Assembly: GCA_028279515.1 (NCBI GenBank)
Contig: JANQNQ010000003.1
Coordinates: forward strand, 124,001-188,000
Origin: Flavobacteriaceae bacterium
Lineage (GTDB): Bacteria; Bacteroidota; Bacteroidia; Flavobacteriales; Flavobacteriaceae
DNA length: 64,000 bases
Reading direction: 5' to 3'
Shown: positions 1 to 8,364 of the stretch, one piece after another
How the letters are laid out: each line of letters starts with the position of its first letter
Position numbering within the stretch: position 1 is the stretch's first letter
Translations under genes and position numbers: made by a program
Notes under the pieces: model-generated
The model's input: the letters and a program-made list of their open reading frames with translations, nothing else
Told to the model about the DNA's origin: nothing
Database searches by the model: none

Positions 1-1176
1 GTTAAAAAACTTGAATTTTACCCCGCGGTGTTTTAGCACCAAATAGATGGGCGTTATCATGGTATCAGCTGTTCCGGCTTTGAATTTCCATACGAACGAT
101 CCTTTGTAACCCGCAGAATTCGTTAAGAAATGGAGTCCGACACCAGCTGCCAAGCTTCCTTGTTGATCCGGTCCGGTTAGGTTGTGGAAGGTTCCGGTAT
201 ATAGAAAACGTACCATCGCCGAGCTCAACAGACGTTCACTAGCGCCATGGTTTTTTAGCCATTGTCGGTAGTCTAAATCATTGATGCGCTCATAATCGAG
301 TTCGTGAGTTTCCGGATTGTAGACATCAGCAAAGGTGCCTTTCATGTTTACCAATCCGAATTCAACAAACACAGCCAACCAATAGAAGTATTCGCTCTTG
401 TCAGCCAATAAATCGATGAGCTTTCGTGCCCATTTAGAAATGGTGTCCAACAACTCTTGGATCAATGAATGGTGCTCTTTACGTTTGGCGGCATCTTCCT
501 CATCGGTCATATGCTGTACCAACTCGGCCACATAGTTCATGAGTCTTTCGCCTTCATGCCTAACTTTGCCTGTAACCAATTCTTCCAATTTCGACTTAAA
601 ACTAGACCAAAGGTGATGATGTTCCGGCGCCTTGATGTCATCGACACCGTCTGGCGCATGCTGTACAAAGCTTTTTCCTTTGTTCGGATCGATTCCGAAT
701 AAAATCTCAAGCACGAGTCCAATGGCCTTCTTTACAATAGCCGAAAACGGCAGCGGACCGCCTTGTCCCGGTAAGTATTCGTTGTCTGGGAAAATGATGT
801 TCTTCTTGATCCACTGATTCTTCTTTGGGTCGAAGTGGGTGAGTAGGGTGGTGTTTTCACGATCAAAGGCCTGGTCCCAAGTTTTAAACGGACTGTCGGG
901 CATCAGGTTGTGTTTCTCGCACTCTTTATACGAGTCTTGAATCAAGCGGAAAGCATTTTCATACCATCCCTGTGCAATGTGAATACCGTGCTCTTGAATA
1001 CGTTCGTTCTGGCCTCTACCAGTTGCGGTTTTCCCCCCGAGACGCCATCCCATCTGATAGATGGTGATGTCGTAATGATCTTGCCAATTTTCATAGGAAG
1101 TGAGCTCGTAGGCAGACGCAAGCGCCGACATACCACTACCAAGAATGGCAACTTTCTTTTTTTCTGTGTTTTGCAT
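1..1176 (-). CDS. FAD/NAD(P)-dependent oxidoreductase, phytoene-desaturase-like (C-terminus outside window)
   Basis: The frame is open from the ATG at 1176 to the window edge (392 codons, no stop), so the gene is cut at its 3' end. The N-terminus has a dinucleotide-binding Rossmann motif (VAILGSGMSALASAYEL, residues about 9-25). It is followed by GWRLGGKTATGRGQNERIQE and HGIHIAQGWYENAF, which resemble the second flavin-contact region of the amine-oxidase/phytoene-desaturase superfamily. By family it should be a flavoprotein acting on a hydrophobic or amine substrate; the substrate cannot be read from sequence. The gene for an unknown 268-residue protein ends 39 bases upstream on the same strand, so the two are probably co-transcribed and may form one enzyme system. 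Confidence 0.75.
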   Translation of the reverse strand, partial: MQNTEKKKVAILGSGMSALASAYELTSYENWQDHYDITIYQMGWRLGGKTATGRGQNERIQEHGIHIAQGWYENAFRLIQDSYKECEKHNLMPDSPFKTWDQAFDRENTTLLTHFDPKKNQWIKKNIIFPDNEYLPGQGGPLPFSAIVKKAIGLVLEILFGIDPNKGKSFVQHAPDGVDDIKAPEHHHLWSSFKSKLEELVTGKVRHEGERLMNYVAELVQHMTDEEDAAKRKEHHSLIQELLDTISKWARKLIDLLADKSEYFYWLAVFVEFGLVNMKGTFADVYNPETHELDYERINDLDYRQWLKNHGASERLLSSAMVRFLYTGTFHNLTGPDQQGSLAAGVGLHFLTNSAGYKGSFVWKFKAGTADTMITPIYLVLKHRGVKFKFFN

Positions 1177-1215
1177 GGGTTTTGAGAGTTTTTCTAAGGT
1201 GTTAGTTAAATGGTT

Positions 1216-2022
1216 CTACTTTGTTTTAGGGATGGGGTAAATGGGGGTATTTTTTTTGATGTATTTCAAAAGGATGGGGGAGTCATCCCATTTGGCAGCT
1301 TCTTGATACAATTTGCCCAAGTGGGGCTTGATAAAAAAAGTATCAAATATAATCTCGAGAATACCTTTAAAGTTAAAGGCGCGATGGGTCACGTACTTGA
1401 TGTCCTCTTTGGTCAGCGGATAATGCTTTGGATAAAAGGATTCAATGTCGGTGATCAGCGCTACGGCAAATCCGCGTGGGTTGCCAAAGATCTTTCCGAG
1501 AATACCAAAGGTAACGCCTTCGACCATGGATTGGGCATAAATGACGCGATAGAGCACAATATTCATGAAGTCACGTTCGTAGACGGTTTCGTCAAATGCT
1601 AGGTCATTGGCTTCTTTATATCCTGCAATAATGCTAGAGTTGTGCGCGCGGTACCAGGTTTCTTCATTGGGGTCGTTGATAAAGTGTAGCCAATTATTGA
1701 CCGGAACAGGCAACCCTTCGAAGCTTTCACCAGACTCTTTGATCAATTGGGCCAAGGTGGCCACATACAAAAAGTGACTATTGACCGAACGCCACCAAGG
1801 ACTCCCAGGCTGTTTGGCGTCCATAGGATTAAGTACACCTCGATCTATTTCCCATCGCATAAAGGCCAATTCAGAATTTCCTAAGCCTTCTTCGCCTTTT
1901 ACAAAAGGGTCTCCGTATTTTTGATAGAATTCATAACGTAGTTTGTAACGACCTTCAGGATCGTTCGAAACACTCTGTACAATCTTTTTGGTTTTTTCTT
2001 CGAGGGAGTTAAGTAGGTTCAT
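1216..2022 (-). CDS. Hypothetical protein, partner of the oxidoreductase
   Basis: I do not recognise this 268-residue protein. It has no signal peptide and no clear transmembrane helix. It is rich in aromatic residues and has an acidic N-terminal half (YEFYQKYGDPFVKGEEG, residues about 32-48) and a basic C-terminus ending in IYPIPKTK. Lone conserved-looking motifs such as SPWWRSVNSHFLY and EETWYRAHNSSIIAGYKEA suggest a folded globular domain. It is the first gene of a two-gene unit with the FAD-dependent oxidoreductase (39-base gap), so a role as a substrate-handling or second enzymatic subunit is a reasonable inference, but nothing in the sequence proves it. Confidence 0.7.
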   Translation of the reverse strand: MNLLNSLEEKTKKIVQSVSNDPEGRYKLRYEFYQKYGDPFVKGEEGLGNSELAFMRWEIDRGVLNPMDAKQPGSPWWRSVNSHFLYVATLAQLIKESGESFEGLPVPVNNWLHFINDPNEETWYRAHNSSIIAGYKEANDLAFDETVYERDFMNIVLYRVIYAQSMVEGVTFGILGKIFGNPRGFAVALITDIESFYPKHYPLTKEDIKYVTHRAFNFKGILEIIFDTFFIKPHLGKLYQEAAKWDDSPILLKYIKKNTPIYPIPKTK

Positions 2023-2168
2023 GTTGTTTAGTGGGCTTCGTAAAAGTAACTTCTAAATTTACAAGTAAAAATGGTAATTGCAACAAAATTTTCAGGAAAC
2101 ATCGCTGCTATATTCAAAATTTTACTTATACTGCGCGTGCTATTATTCAACTCTTATAAGCCTTAAGG

Positions 2169-4184
2169 ATGACTGCCCTGTTAAAACGTTTTTTAGGCTT
2201 CTTATTGATCGTGATATGTTCCCCCCTGAACACATTGGCTCAGACCGAAATCCGGCTAGACAATGTGTCTGATCTACGTGATATAGGAAGGCAAACCCAT
2301 TATTTGGAGGATGCTTCCGCCAAATTGAGCATAGACCAGGTTGCGCAAGGAACTTTCGAAGGGGAGTTTCAGGCGTATGACCAAGAAGCCATCAACTTTT
2401 CGAGTACGGCTTCGGCCTATTGGCTTAAATTTAAGGTCACCAAGTCCGTTCCGGGTAATTTCTATCTAAATGTAGGTTCTGCGTATATCGATGCAGTATC
2501 TCTTCATGAATTTGATGCGGAAAATACTCGTATTTCGACCCGCCATACGGGGGACGACTTACCGTTCGATAGTCGGGAAATTGCTGTAAGCAATTACCTG
2601 TTTGCCTTGGATTTTGAAGAAGGCACCACACACACCTTTTATCTACGCGTGAAGAGTGACCAACCCTTGTTTTTCCCTTTGCGTGTTGGTACGCTGCCGA
2701 ATTTCGTGGCCTACGAGCACGACTTGGATTTCTTACAAGGACTCTATTTTGGGTTCATGTTGTTGATATTTCTGTATAATCTGTTTCTGTACTTTTCAAC
2801 CAAAGAGAAGATCTATCTCTATTATATCGCCTATGTGTTTAGTATCACTTGGTTTATGGCCTCGGTCTTTGGGTATTTCTTTGAATACTTTTGGCCCAAT
2901 AGTCCAGATATCAATCAGGTGGTAGTGGTAAGTTCTGGCTTAACGATGATCACCGCGACCTTATTCACCCAGAAATTCTTGAATACGGGTGAGGCGAGTC
3001 CGAGAATGCACAAAGGATCTTATGTCTTTATGCTGCTTGGTATTTTGGTCTGTGTACTGGTATTGGCTGGTTTGCGTATTGAAGGTCTTAAAGTAGCCCA
3101 AGGCGGACTCCTTATCATGGCAATCTATTTCTTGATTTTGGGAATTCGATTTAGAATGAAAGGCTATCGTCCGGCCAAATACTATTTATTGGCTTGGGGT
3201 GCCTTAATTGTTGGTATTTGCTTTGCCATTCTTGAATCGTTGAATCTCACCTTTGTGATGAAATACATCAATGCCATGCAGATTGGCTCTGCTTTAGAAG
3301 TGGTGCTGCTATCTTTTGCATTGGGTGATCGCATTAATATGTATAAAAAACAAAAGGAAGATGCCCAAATGGCCTCCCTTATCGCGGCTAAGGAAAATGA
3401 GCGTTTGATCAAAGAGCAAAATATTATCCTCGAAGAAAAGGTGAAAGAACGTACGGCAGAAGTCGCTAGTCAGAATAAGGAACTTGTAAACCTGAACAAA
3501 GAAAAAGACATGCTGATCAGTGTCGTCGCTCACGACCTGCGCACGCCTTTACATCAAGTCAAGTCTTTGATATGGTTGTTAGATATGCCCAATATGACCC
3601 TCACCGAAGATCAAGAAATGTATTTGACCGAGATTGACAACTCTGTTGATCGTCTCACCGATATGACTGGACGCATCCTAAATACACATGCGTTGGAGAC
3701 CAAAAAGATCGACCTTAAAAAAGAGACCATCGATCTAGTCGAATTGGTTGAATATGTGGCGAAAGGGTTTCAAACTTCTGCAACCGAAAAGGAAATCAAA
3801 TTGACTACCAAAGTAGGGGAAGGGTCGCATTTTGCTGAACTAGACCGAAACTATATGATCCAGGTTTTAGAGAATCTGGTGTCGAATGCCCTTAAGTTTT
3901 CAGATAAGGGAAGCGAAGTCATCTTACATGTCACTTCTAATAATGGACAATCCTCAATTATCGTCCAAGACCACGGACCGGGTATCAGCAAAGACGATCA
4001 GAAAAAACTCTTTGGGAAGTTTCAGAAACTAAGTGCCAAACCCACTGCCGGAGAATCTTCTACCGGCCTCGGGCTCTCCATCGTCAAGAAATATGTGGAC
4101 GCTATGCAGGGCGAAATTCGCTGTGAAAGTGAGCTAGGTAAAGGAACCCAGTTTATCGTTTCTTTTGCTTCGAAAAATGGGTAG
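2169..4184 (+). CDS. 7TMR-DISM sensor histidine kinase
   Basis: This 671-residue membrane sensor kinase has a signal peptide (residues 1 to about 24) and a periplasmic beta-rich region (about 40-170) typical of 7TMR-DISMED2. Seven hydrophobic helices follow (about 185-390), then a coiled coil (about 400-440). The HisKA dimerisation helix carries the phospho-accepting His455 in SVVAHDLRTPL. The HATPase domain shows the N box (ENLVSNALKFSD), G1 (DHGPGIS) and G2 (GLGLSIVKKY). The DISM sensor is thought to bind carbohydrate or other small ligands outside the membrane. No response regulator is adjacent, so it is an orphan kinase. It converges with the SDR gene, whose end lies 11 bases away. Confidence 0.9.
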   Translation: MTALLKRFLGFLLIVICSPLNTLAQTEIRLDNVSDLRDIGRQTHYLEDASAKLSIDQVAQGTFEGEFQAYDQEAINFSSTASAYWLKFKVTKSVPGNFYLNVGSAYIDAVSLHEFDAENTRISTRHTGDDLPFDSREIAVSNYLFALDFEEGTTHTFYLRVKSDQPLFFPLRVGTLPNFVAYEHDLDFLQGLYFGFMLLIFLYNLFLYFSTKEKIYLYYIAYVFSITWFMASVFGYFFEYFWPNSPDINQVVVVSSGLTMITATLFTQKFLNTGEASPRMHKGSYVFMLLGILVCVLVLAGLRIEGLKVAQGGLLIMAIYFLILGIRFRMKGYRPAKYYLLAWGALIVGICFAILESLNLTFVMKYINAMQIGSALEVVLLSFALGDRINMYKKQKEDAQMASLIAAKENERLIKEQNIILEEKVKERTAEVASQNKELVNLNKEKDMLISVVAHDLRTPLHQVKSLIWLLDMPNMTLTEDQEMYLTEIDNSVDRLTDMTGRILNTHALETKKIDLKKETIDLVELVEYVAKGFQTSATEKEIKLTTKVGEGSHFAELDRNYMIQVLENLVSNALKFSDKGSEVILHVTSNNGQSSIIVQDHGPGISKDDQKKLFGKFQKLSAKPTAGESSTGLGLSIVKKYVDAMQGEIRCESELGKGTQFIVSFASKNG

Positions 4185-4195
4185 TTTAAAGTCTG

Positions 4196-5155
4196 TCATG
4201 TTCTATCAAACGGTCCAGTAACTTCTTCTAAAATGGTCCAAAGTTCATCGATCAAGCCTTGATTGGTAAAGGCACTATTTAGAGGGCTTTGGTCCGATAT
4301 TTTCCCGATGGCTTTACCAGCCGGAGCACCGAGTAAGTCACCGTTTTTTCCGATCTTTCCGTTCAGGCAATCAGCGAATTTTCTACCTCCTTTTTGAGGC
4401 GTTTGTGACATTCCGATCAGGTTCATAAAACCAAACATGGCGCCAAAGACAGCCCGTTTCATGAAAGGTAAATTCTTTAGTCCTTCCGACCCAGAGGTAA
4501 GGCCAGGGGAGAACCAGATAACTTCCATGTGGTCCGCTTGAAGTTCAGCAATTTTGCTCGTCCAAAGTGCGCCGCATAATTTGGAAACGCCAATGGCATT
4601 CATAGGATTATATTTTCCGAAGTCATTAAAATCACCGTAGACATATTTCCTGAAAACTGTCGGAGACGCAAAGCTAGGTTTGTCAATCATCCCTTTGATA
4701 CCTCTTGCTCCTTCGCCTCCTGCAAGCACAACTCGGGCATGGTTTGCCAATAGTCCGTGTTTTTTTAGTAGCGATAAGGTGATATGACTTCCAAATAAGT
4801 TTTGAAAGATGTTCTTTTCTACTGTTTTACCGTTCCATTTCACCAATTGATAATCATCTTCAAATACGGCAAATCCAGCAGCAAGAAAGACAATATCAAA
4901 CGGTTTTTCCTTGGACAAGGATCGTATGGCCATCTCGATTTTCAATGGCTCATTCATGTCAAATCCAGGAGCAACCGTTATGTTTGCAGCCTTAACGTTT
5001 CGGGTTTCATTTATTATTTCTGTTCTGGCCGCTTCGCCTTTTGATTCAGTACGACACCCCATGACGATGTCAGTAAAGCCATCTTTTAGCAAATGTTTGA
5101 TGGTCTCTTTGGCGAGTGCACCGTTGGCCCCTGTAATTAAGATTCGTTTATCCAT
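4196..5155 (-). CDS. SDR-family protein lacking the usual catalytic residues
   Basis: This 319-residue protein has the classical SDR nucleotide-binding start (ILITGANGALAKETIKHLL) and the overall layout of protochlorophyllide/retinol reductase-like SDRs. The catalytic YxxxK site reads IGVSK (in NPMNAIGVSKLCGA), so the tyrosine is isoleucine. The strand that normally carries the catalytic serine reads VVLAGGEGARG and has none. It may therefore bind NAD(P) without acting as a typical reductase. It is the last gene of a three-gene run after an SRPBCC protein and a small membrane protein (5-base gap), and probably falls under the TetR-type control described at 6163. Confidence 0.8.
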   Translation of the reverse strand: MDKRILITGANGALAKETIKHLLKDGFTDIVMGCRTESKGEAARTEIINETRNVKAANITVAPGFDMNEPLKIEMAIRSLSKEKPFDIVFLAAGFAVFEDDYQLVKWNGKTVEKNIFQNLFGSHITLSLLKKHGLLANHARVVLAGGEGARGIKGMIDKPSFASPTVFRKYVYGDFNDFGKYNPMNAIGVSKLCGALWTSKIAELQADHMEVIWFSPGLTSGSEGLKNLPFMKRAVFGAMFGFMNLIGMSQTPQKGGRKFADCLNGKIGKNGDLLGAPAGKAIGKISDQSPLNSAFTNQGLIDELWTILEEVTGPFDRT

Positions 5156-5160
5156 GAAGA

Positions 5161-5520
5161 TTAGGCGTTATAATAGTTGCGTACTTTTTTATTAAAGAAA
5201 GATAGGAGTAAAGAAATGATGGCTATCAGAATGCCGAGGTATGCACTTGTAGGCAGCGCGATCAGAATATTGACGATGAACACGATCTTTGTCGCCAATA
5301 ACTTTTTGTTATTCATAAAGTAGGCTAAAAAACCAAAGCTTATGATGTACGCGATGCCCGTATATACCATATGTATTGGTTCTAGTCCTATCTGAATATC
5401 TTTTGTGATAAAGACATAATAAAAGACAAAAGGTAAAACGCACATCAAAGCATTTAAAATGAAGATGACTCTCAATGGAACGGGCTTATGTACAGGGGTA
5501 TTTGTTGTATGACTATTCAT
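5161..5520 (-). CDS. Small multi-pass inner-membrane protein
   Basis: This 119-residue hydrophobic protein has about four predicted transmembrane helices (around residues 17-38, 50-70, 76-93 and 95-110) separated by short charged loops such as MNNKKLLATK. The basic tail is FFNKKVRNYYNA. I do not recognise a characterised family. It sits between the SRPBCC gene (21 bases upstream) and the SDR gene (5 bases downstream) and was probably co-transcribed with both. The neighbours suggest a membrane-associated small-molecule or stress function, but this is inference. Confidence 0.7.
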   Translation of the reverse strand: MNSHTTNTPVHKPVPLRVIFILNALMCVLPFVFYYVFITKDIQIGLEPIHMVYTGIAYIISFGFLAYFMNNKKLLATKIVFIVNILIALPTSAYLGILIAIISLLLSFFNKKVRNYYNA

Positions 5521-5541
5521 GATCTTTTGTTTATATGTTTA

Positions 5542-6147
5542 TTATTTACTTTCTTTTTGAGCTTTGCAATACTGCTTTTTTATGGCTTTGAAATTGTCTT
5601 TGGTCACGCGTTCTCCGGTATTGATGTAATGGTCAATAGCGATTGCATAATCTCTGATTCCTTTTTTGAAAGAGCCTTTGGCGAGTCCGCCTAAAAAACC
5701 TGGTTTTGTTCTGTAATACATGGTGAATACCATTTTACTGGTGGAAGGGTTAATGGGCACTACTTTTTGTATCGCGTACGAATACTCGGTGTTAATAGGT
5801 AACTTCTTCACACGAACAATATCTATGGTCATTGTGTAGTTTTCAGGGTCGTAGTCAGTGATTTTTTCCGTAATGAACTTGCTATTGCTATCGTTGAAGT
5901 TGCAGACGCGTTCAGCGCCAACTCCAGAGGTGGAGGACCCATTGATATAATTGGAGGTAATGATCTTGGGGTGAGACTTGTAAATGTCTGCGTATTCGTC
6001 GCCAATAACCTGCCAGACCTTGTCGGCCGGAGCATTTATAACATGTTCTGTGGTAAATGTTTGTACTTTTTTATCGGCCTTCTGAGCACTGATGATAGAA
6101 ACAGTGAGAAAGGCAAGAATGATTGGAAGTAATGCGTTTGTTTTCAT
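5542..6147 (-). CDS. Secreted SRPBCC (START-like) domain protein
   Basis: This 201-residue protein has a Sec signal peptide ending near ISAQKADKK and a single SRPBCC/polyketide-cyclase-like domain starting with FTTEHVINAPADKVWQVIGD. That opening is typical for this helix-grip fold, which makes a hydrophobic ligand-binding pocket. Export to the periplasm is inferred from the signal peptide. It is the first gene of the SRPBCC / membrane protein / SDR unit. A 15-bp palindrome (6163-6177) nearly identical to the one in front of the adjacent tetR gene lies 15 bases upstream of its ATG, so it is very likely repressed by that TetR protein. Confidence 0.85.
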   Translation of the reverse strand: MKTNALLPIILAFLTVSIISAQKADKKVQTFTTEHVINAPADKVWQVIGDEYADIYKSHPKIITSNYINGSSTSGVGAERVCNFNDSNSKFITEKITDYDPENYTMTIDIVRVKKLPINTEYSYAIQKVVPINPSTSKMVFTMYYRTKPGFLGGLAKGSFKKGIRDYAIAIDHYINTGERVTKDNFKAIKKQYCKAQKESK

Positions 6148-6162
6148 ATTTCAAATTTTATG

Positions 6163-6177
6163 ATGACCGTTCGTCAT
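6163..6177. promoter_or_regulatory. TetR-type operator in front of the SRPBCC operon
   Basis: ATGACCGTTCGTCAT has perfect 5-base arms (ATGAC and GTCAT) around a 5-base centre. The same arms and spacing recur at 6792-6806 upstream of tetR (ATGACCAGTCGTCAT). Two matching sites flanking one TetR-family gene and its neighbour operon are the usual sign of a local repressor and its operators. Confidence 0.75.
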
Positions 6178-6194
6178 ATTTATTGTAAAAAAAA

Positions 6195-6779
6195 TTAATT
6201 ACTCAATTGTTGGAAGATAAAGGACTTGAAATCCTCTAATGGCTTTGTGTTTCCGGTTGATTTCATTCTCACAATAGCTCCGTGCCAGCTATTTAGCAGA
6301 AAGGCGCCAACCAGCTTAGTATCAAGATCTCCAGAGATTTCGCCTTTTTCTTGAGCCTCATCCAAGCAAGCAAGCAAAACCGATTCGCATTCTTCAAACT
6401 CTTTGTCTAATAGCTCTCTGAACGCCTCATTGGCACCGCCAAGTTCGGCAGAAAAGTTACTCATAATACATCCTAAGTTGGTATTCATAAGTTTGTTGTA
6501 GTTATCGATGATCTCAGTGAAGAACTTATTCAAACGGTCAATGGGAGAGGGGTTGTCGTTCAACAAAGCCCTTCTGTAAAAAGCAATACCGTTGTTGCAA
6601 TAATTTTGGACGACCTCTAGGCCAAATTCCTCTTTGCTCGAAAAGTGATTGTAAAACGAACCTTTAGGGATGCCTATCTCGCTGGTAATTTCTTTGATTC
6701 CAGTGGCGTTATAGCCATTTAGGAACATAAGATCTTGTCCGGCTTTAATGATATCTTCTCTAAAGATTTTTCGTTTCAT
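6195..6779 (-). CDS. TetR/AcrR-family transcriptional repressor
   Basis: This 194-residue protein has an N-terminal TetR helix-turn-helix (GIKEITSEIGIPKGSFYNHF, about residues 24-43) followed by SSKEEFGLEVVQNY and an all-helical ligand-binding domain, the normal length for the family. It is expected to bind DNA as a dimer and release it on binding a small hydrophobic ligand. Matching 15-bp palindromes lie 12 bases upstream of its own ATG and 15 bases upstream of the downstream SRPBCC gene. This indicates autoregulation and control of the three genes that follow it on the same strand. Confidence 0.88.
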   Translation of the reverse strand: MKRKIFREDIIKAGQDLMFLNGYNATGIKEITSEIGIPKGSFYNHFSSKEEFGLEVVQNYCNNGIAFYRRALLNDNPSPIDRLNKFFTEIIDNYNKLMNTNLGCIMSNFSAELGGANEAFRELLDKEFEECESVLLACLDEAQEKGEISGDLDTKLVGAFLLNSWHGAIVRMKSTGNTKPLEDFKSFIFQQLSN

Positions 6780-6783
6780 GGGT

Positions 6784-6815
6784 CAAATATAATGACCAGT
6801 CGTCATAAAAACAAA
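6784..6815 (-). promoter_or_regulatory. tetR promoter with embedded operator (6792-6806)
   Basis: On the minus strand a Bacteroidota -7 element TATATTTG (plus strand CAAATATA, 6784-6791) and a -33 element TTTG (plus strand CAAA, 6812-6815) are 20 bases apart. The 15-bp TetR palindrome fills 6792-6806 between them, so bound repressor would block polymerase. The -7 box lies only 4-5 bases from the tetR ATG, implying a leaderless or nearly leaderless transcript unless a later start codon is used. Confidence 0.6.
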
Positions 6816-6912
6816 TAAATCTATTTTATGACTATCAACTGGTGGTGGTTTTTTCATGTATTACTACTATGAATTCAGTTCATCGGCTAAATTAAATGGC
6901 GCGCTTAAATAA

Positions 6913-6940
6913 AAAAGGACGGTCCTCCAACCGCCCTTTT
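6913..6940 (-). terminator. Intrinsic terminator of the 7-20.8 kb supercluster
   Basis: AAAAGGACGGT (6913-6923) pairs with ACCGCCCTTTT (6930-6940) with one A-C mismatch and a 6-base loop. Read on the minus strand, the stem is followed by a T-rich run. It lies about 80 bases after the last gene of the supercluster and before the tetR promoter. Confidence 0.75.
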
Positions 6941-7017
6941 CATTCCCTAGAAAAAATTATCACAAATCTAGGGGCGTTTCCGTTGTTACCTAGGTAAAAA
7001 CTTTGTTAATGAAAAGT

Positions 7018-8364
7018 TTATAACCGCCTAATCATAGGTATGGAAACTAATAGCACAATGATGCAGGCCACTACTAACGGCAATATCGCTTGTACTGCAT
7101 GAGGTTTATTTTTTGTTGTATAATATTCAGGGGTAAATTGTTCCCAGTCTACGGTGTCTGCATGCTGCGCCTGAAAGATCTTCGGATAGAAAAATAGCCG
7201 CAACTTCTCATGAAACGCATCGGTGGCTTCTAAATATTCCATATGCTGACTCATGCTGGTACCTGCCAACTGATTAAAGGCGAGCTGCATGTGCATATTG
7301 GGTACTATCGAAGCAATACGCTTACTGGTTTGTTCTCGTAATTGAATCTTTTCGCTCAAAGCGTCTTGTTCTTTTTTCGAATCATCATCTCCCATTTGTT
7401 GCATGGCATAATACCACAACCAATTGAAGCCATCAGTCGGGTAGCCATAGTTTACAAATTGAGGATAGTGCTCATAGAATTTTTCAATGGTCGCCCGTTT
7501 ATCGGTATCCCATTTCACGTGATATCCATCGCGTTGTGCAATGGCAGTACTCAAAGCTTCTGGCACTGGATATTTTGCCGAAACATAGGCATTGATCCCT
7601 GCAGGTAGCAGAATAATCAATACCAGCCAAATCGACAACAACAACAATGCGTTAAAACCTGATGACCGCTTAAAGGTGATCACAAAAAACGATAGCGCAA
7701 ACCAAAAAATGATGTACAATATGGACAAGGCCAGCAATAATAGAAATGTATCATTTACTGGCAGGCTAAGCATAAACTTGGCCAAACCAAAGAGAAAGAG
7801 TAGTACCAGCAGCAGCAACATGAATCTAATCCATAGTTTGATCATCAAAAACTTCAACTTAGAAGTGGTTTGAATCGCAACCAATCGCCATGTGCCAGTT
7901 TCTGTCTCTTCAGAAAGGACATTAAAAGTCAATACAATAACCAGTAACGGAAACAAATAAATGATCACAAATGACAGATCTAAGTTACCTGATTGTAGGT
8001 TCATTGGGTTTATAAGGTCAGTATCAAACTTTTGAGCTTCGAAGGTCTTGATGGTGATCCGTTTTACATTTGGGTTCACATCTGCTTGGCCGATAGATAC
8101 GCCAGACAACGGGCTCAAAGTGTTGATGTGAGCAAACTTGGCATAATAGAGTAATAGTCCTAAATCTTCGTTGTGCAGCGATACTTGTCTGTCGAAATGT
8201 TGTTCTTGATAAGCGCTTACCTCTGCAATCTCAGCTCTTTGTCGTTCAAGATGTTCATTGCCAATAAAGAGACTGACGATGCCCAGTAGACTAATCAGCA
8301 CTAAGCTGACCCAAACTTCTTTAGAACGAATGCACTGTTGTAAAAATAGTGTATATGTCTTCAT
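7018..8364 (-). CDS. ABC-2 type permease, second permease of module A
   Basis: This 448-residue membrane protein begins with MKTYTLFLQQCIRSKEVW, one transmembrane helix (about 18-35) and a large extracytoplasmic loop (about 40-150). Five or six helices follow in the middle, then a second long soluble segment and a final helix at the C-terminus (LPLVVACIIVLLVSIPMI). This layout is that of DUF3526-type ABC-2 permeases. The frame is open 19 codons upstream, but the ATG at 8364 overlaps the upstream stop as ATGA, so I chose it as the start by translational coupling. It pairs with the permease encoded just upstream and with the ATPase at 12319, and has a paralogue at 16716. Confidence 0.85.
   Translation of the reverse strand: MKTYTLFLQQCIRSKEVWVSLVLISLLGIVSLFIGNEHLERQRAEIAEVSAYQEQHFDRQVSLHNEDLGLLLYYAKFAHINTLSPLSGVSIGQADVNPNVKRITIKTFEAQKFDTDLINPMNLQSGNLDLSFVIIYLFPLLVIVLTFNVLSEETETGTWRLVAIQTTSKLKFLMIKLWIRFMLLLLVLLFLFGLAKFMLSLPVNDTFLLLLALSILYIIFWFALSFFVITFKRSSGFNALLLLSIWLVLIILLPAGINAYVSAKYPVPEALSTAIAQRDGYHVKWDTDKRATIEKFYEHYPQFVNYGYPTDGFNWLWYYAMQQMGDDDSKKEQDALSEKIQLREQTSKRIASIVPNMHMQLAFNQLAGTSMSQHMEYLEATDAFHEKLRLFFYPKIFQAQHADTVDWEQFTPEYYTTKNKPHAVQAILPLVVACIIVLLVSIPMIRRL

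Noticed and set aside
910..1185. Plus-strand frame opposite the oxidoreductase
   Set aside because: Shadow of the minus-strand gene, which has an intact Rossmann motif and a continuous frame to the window edge.
1210..1602. 130-codon plus-strand frame
   Set aside because: It overlaps the whole 3' half of the 268-residue minus-strand gene and has no recognisable protein features.
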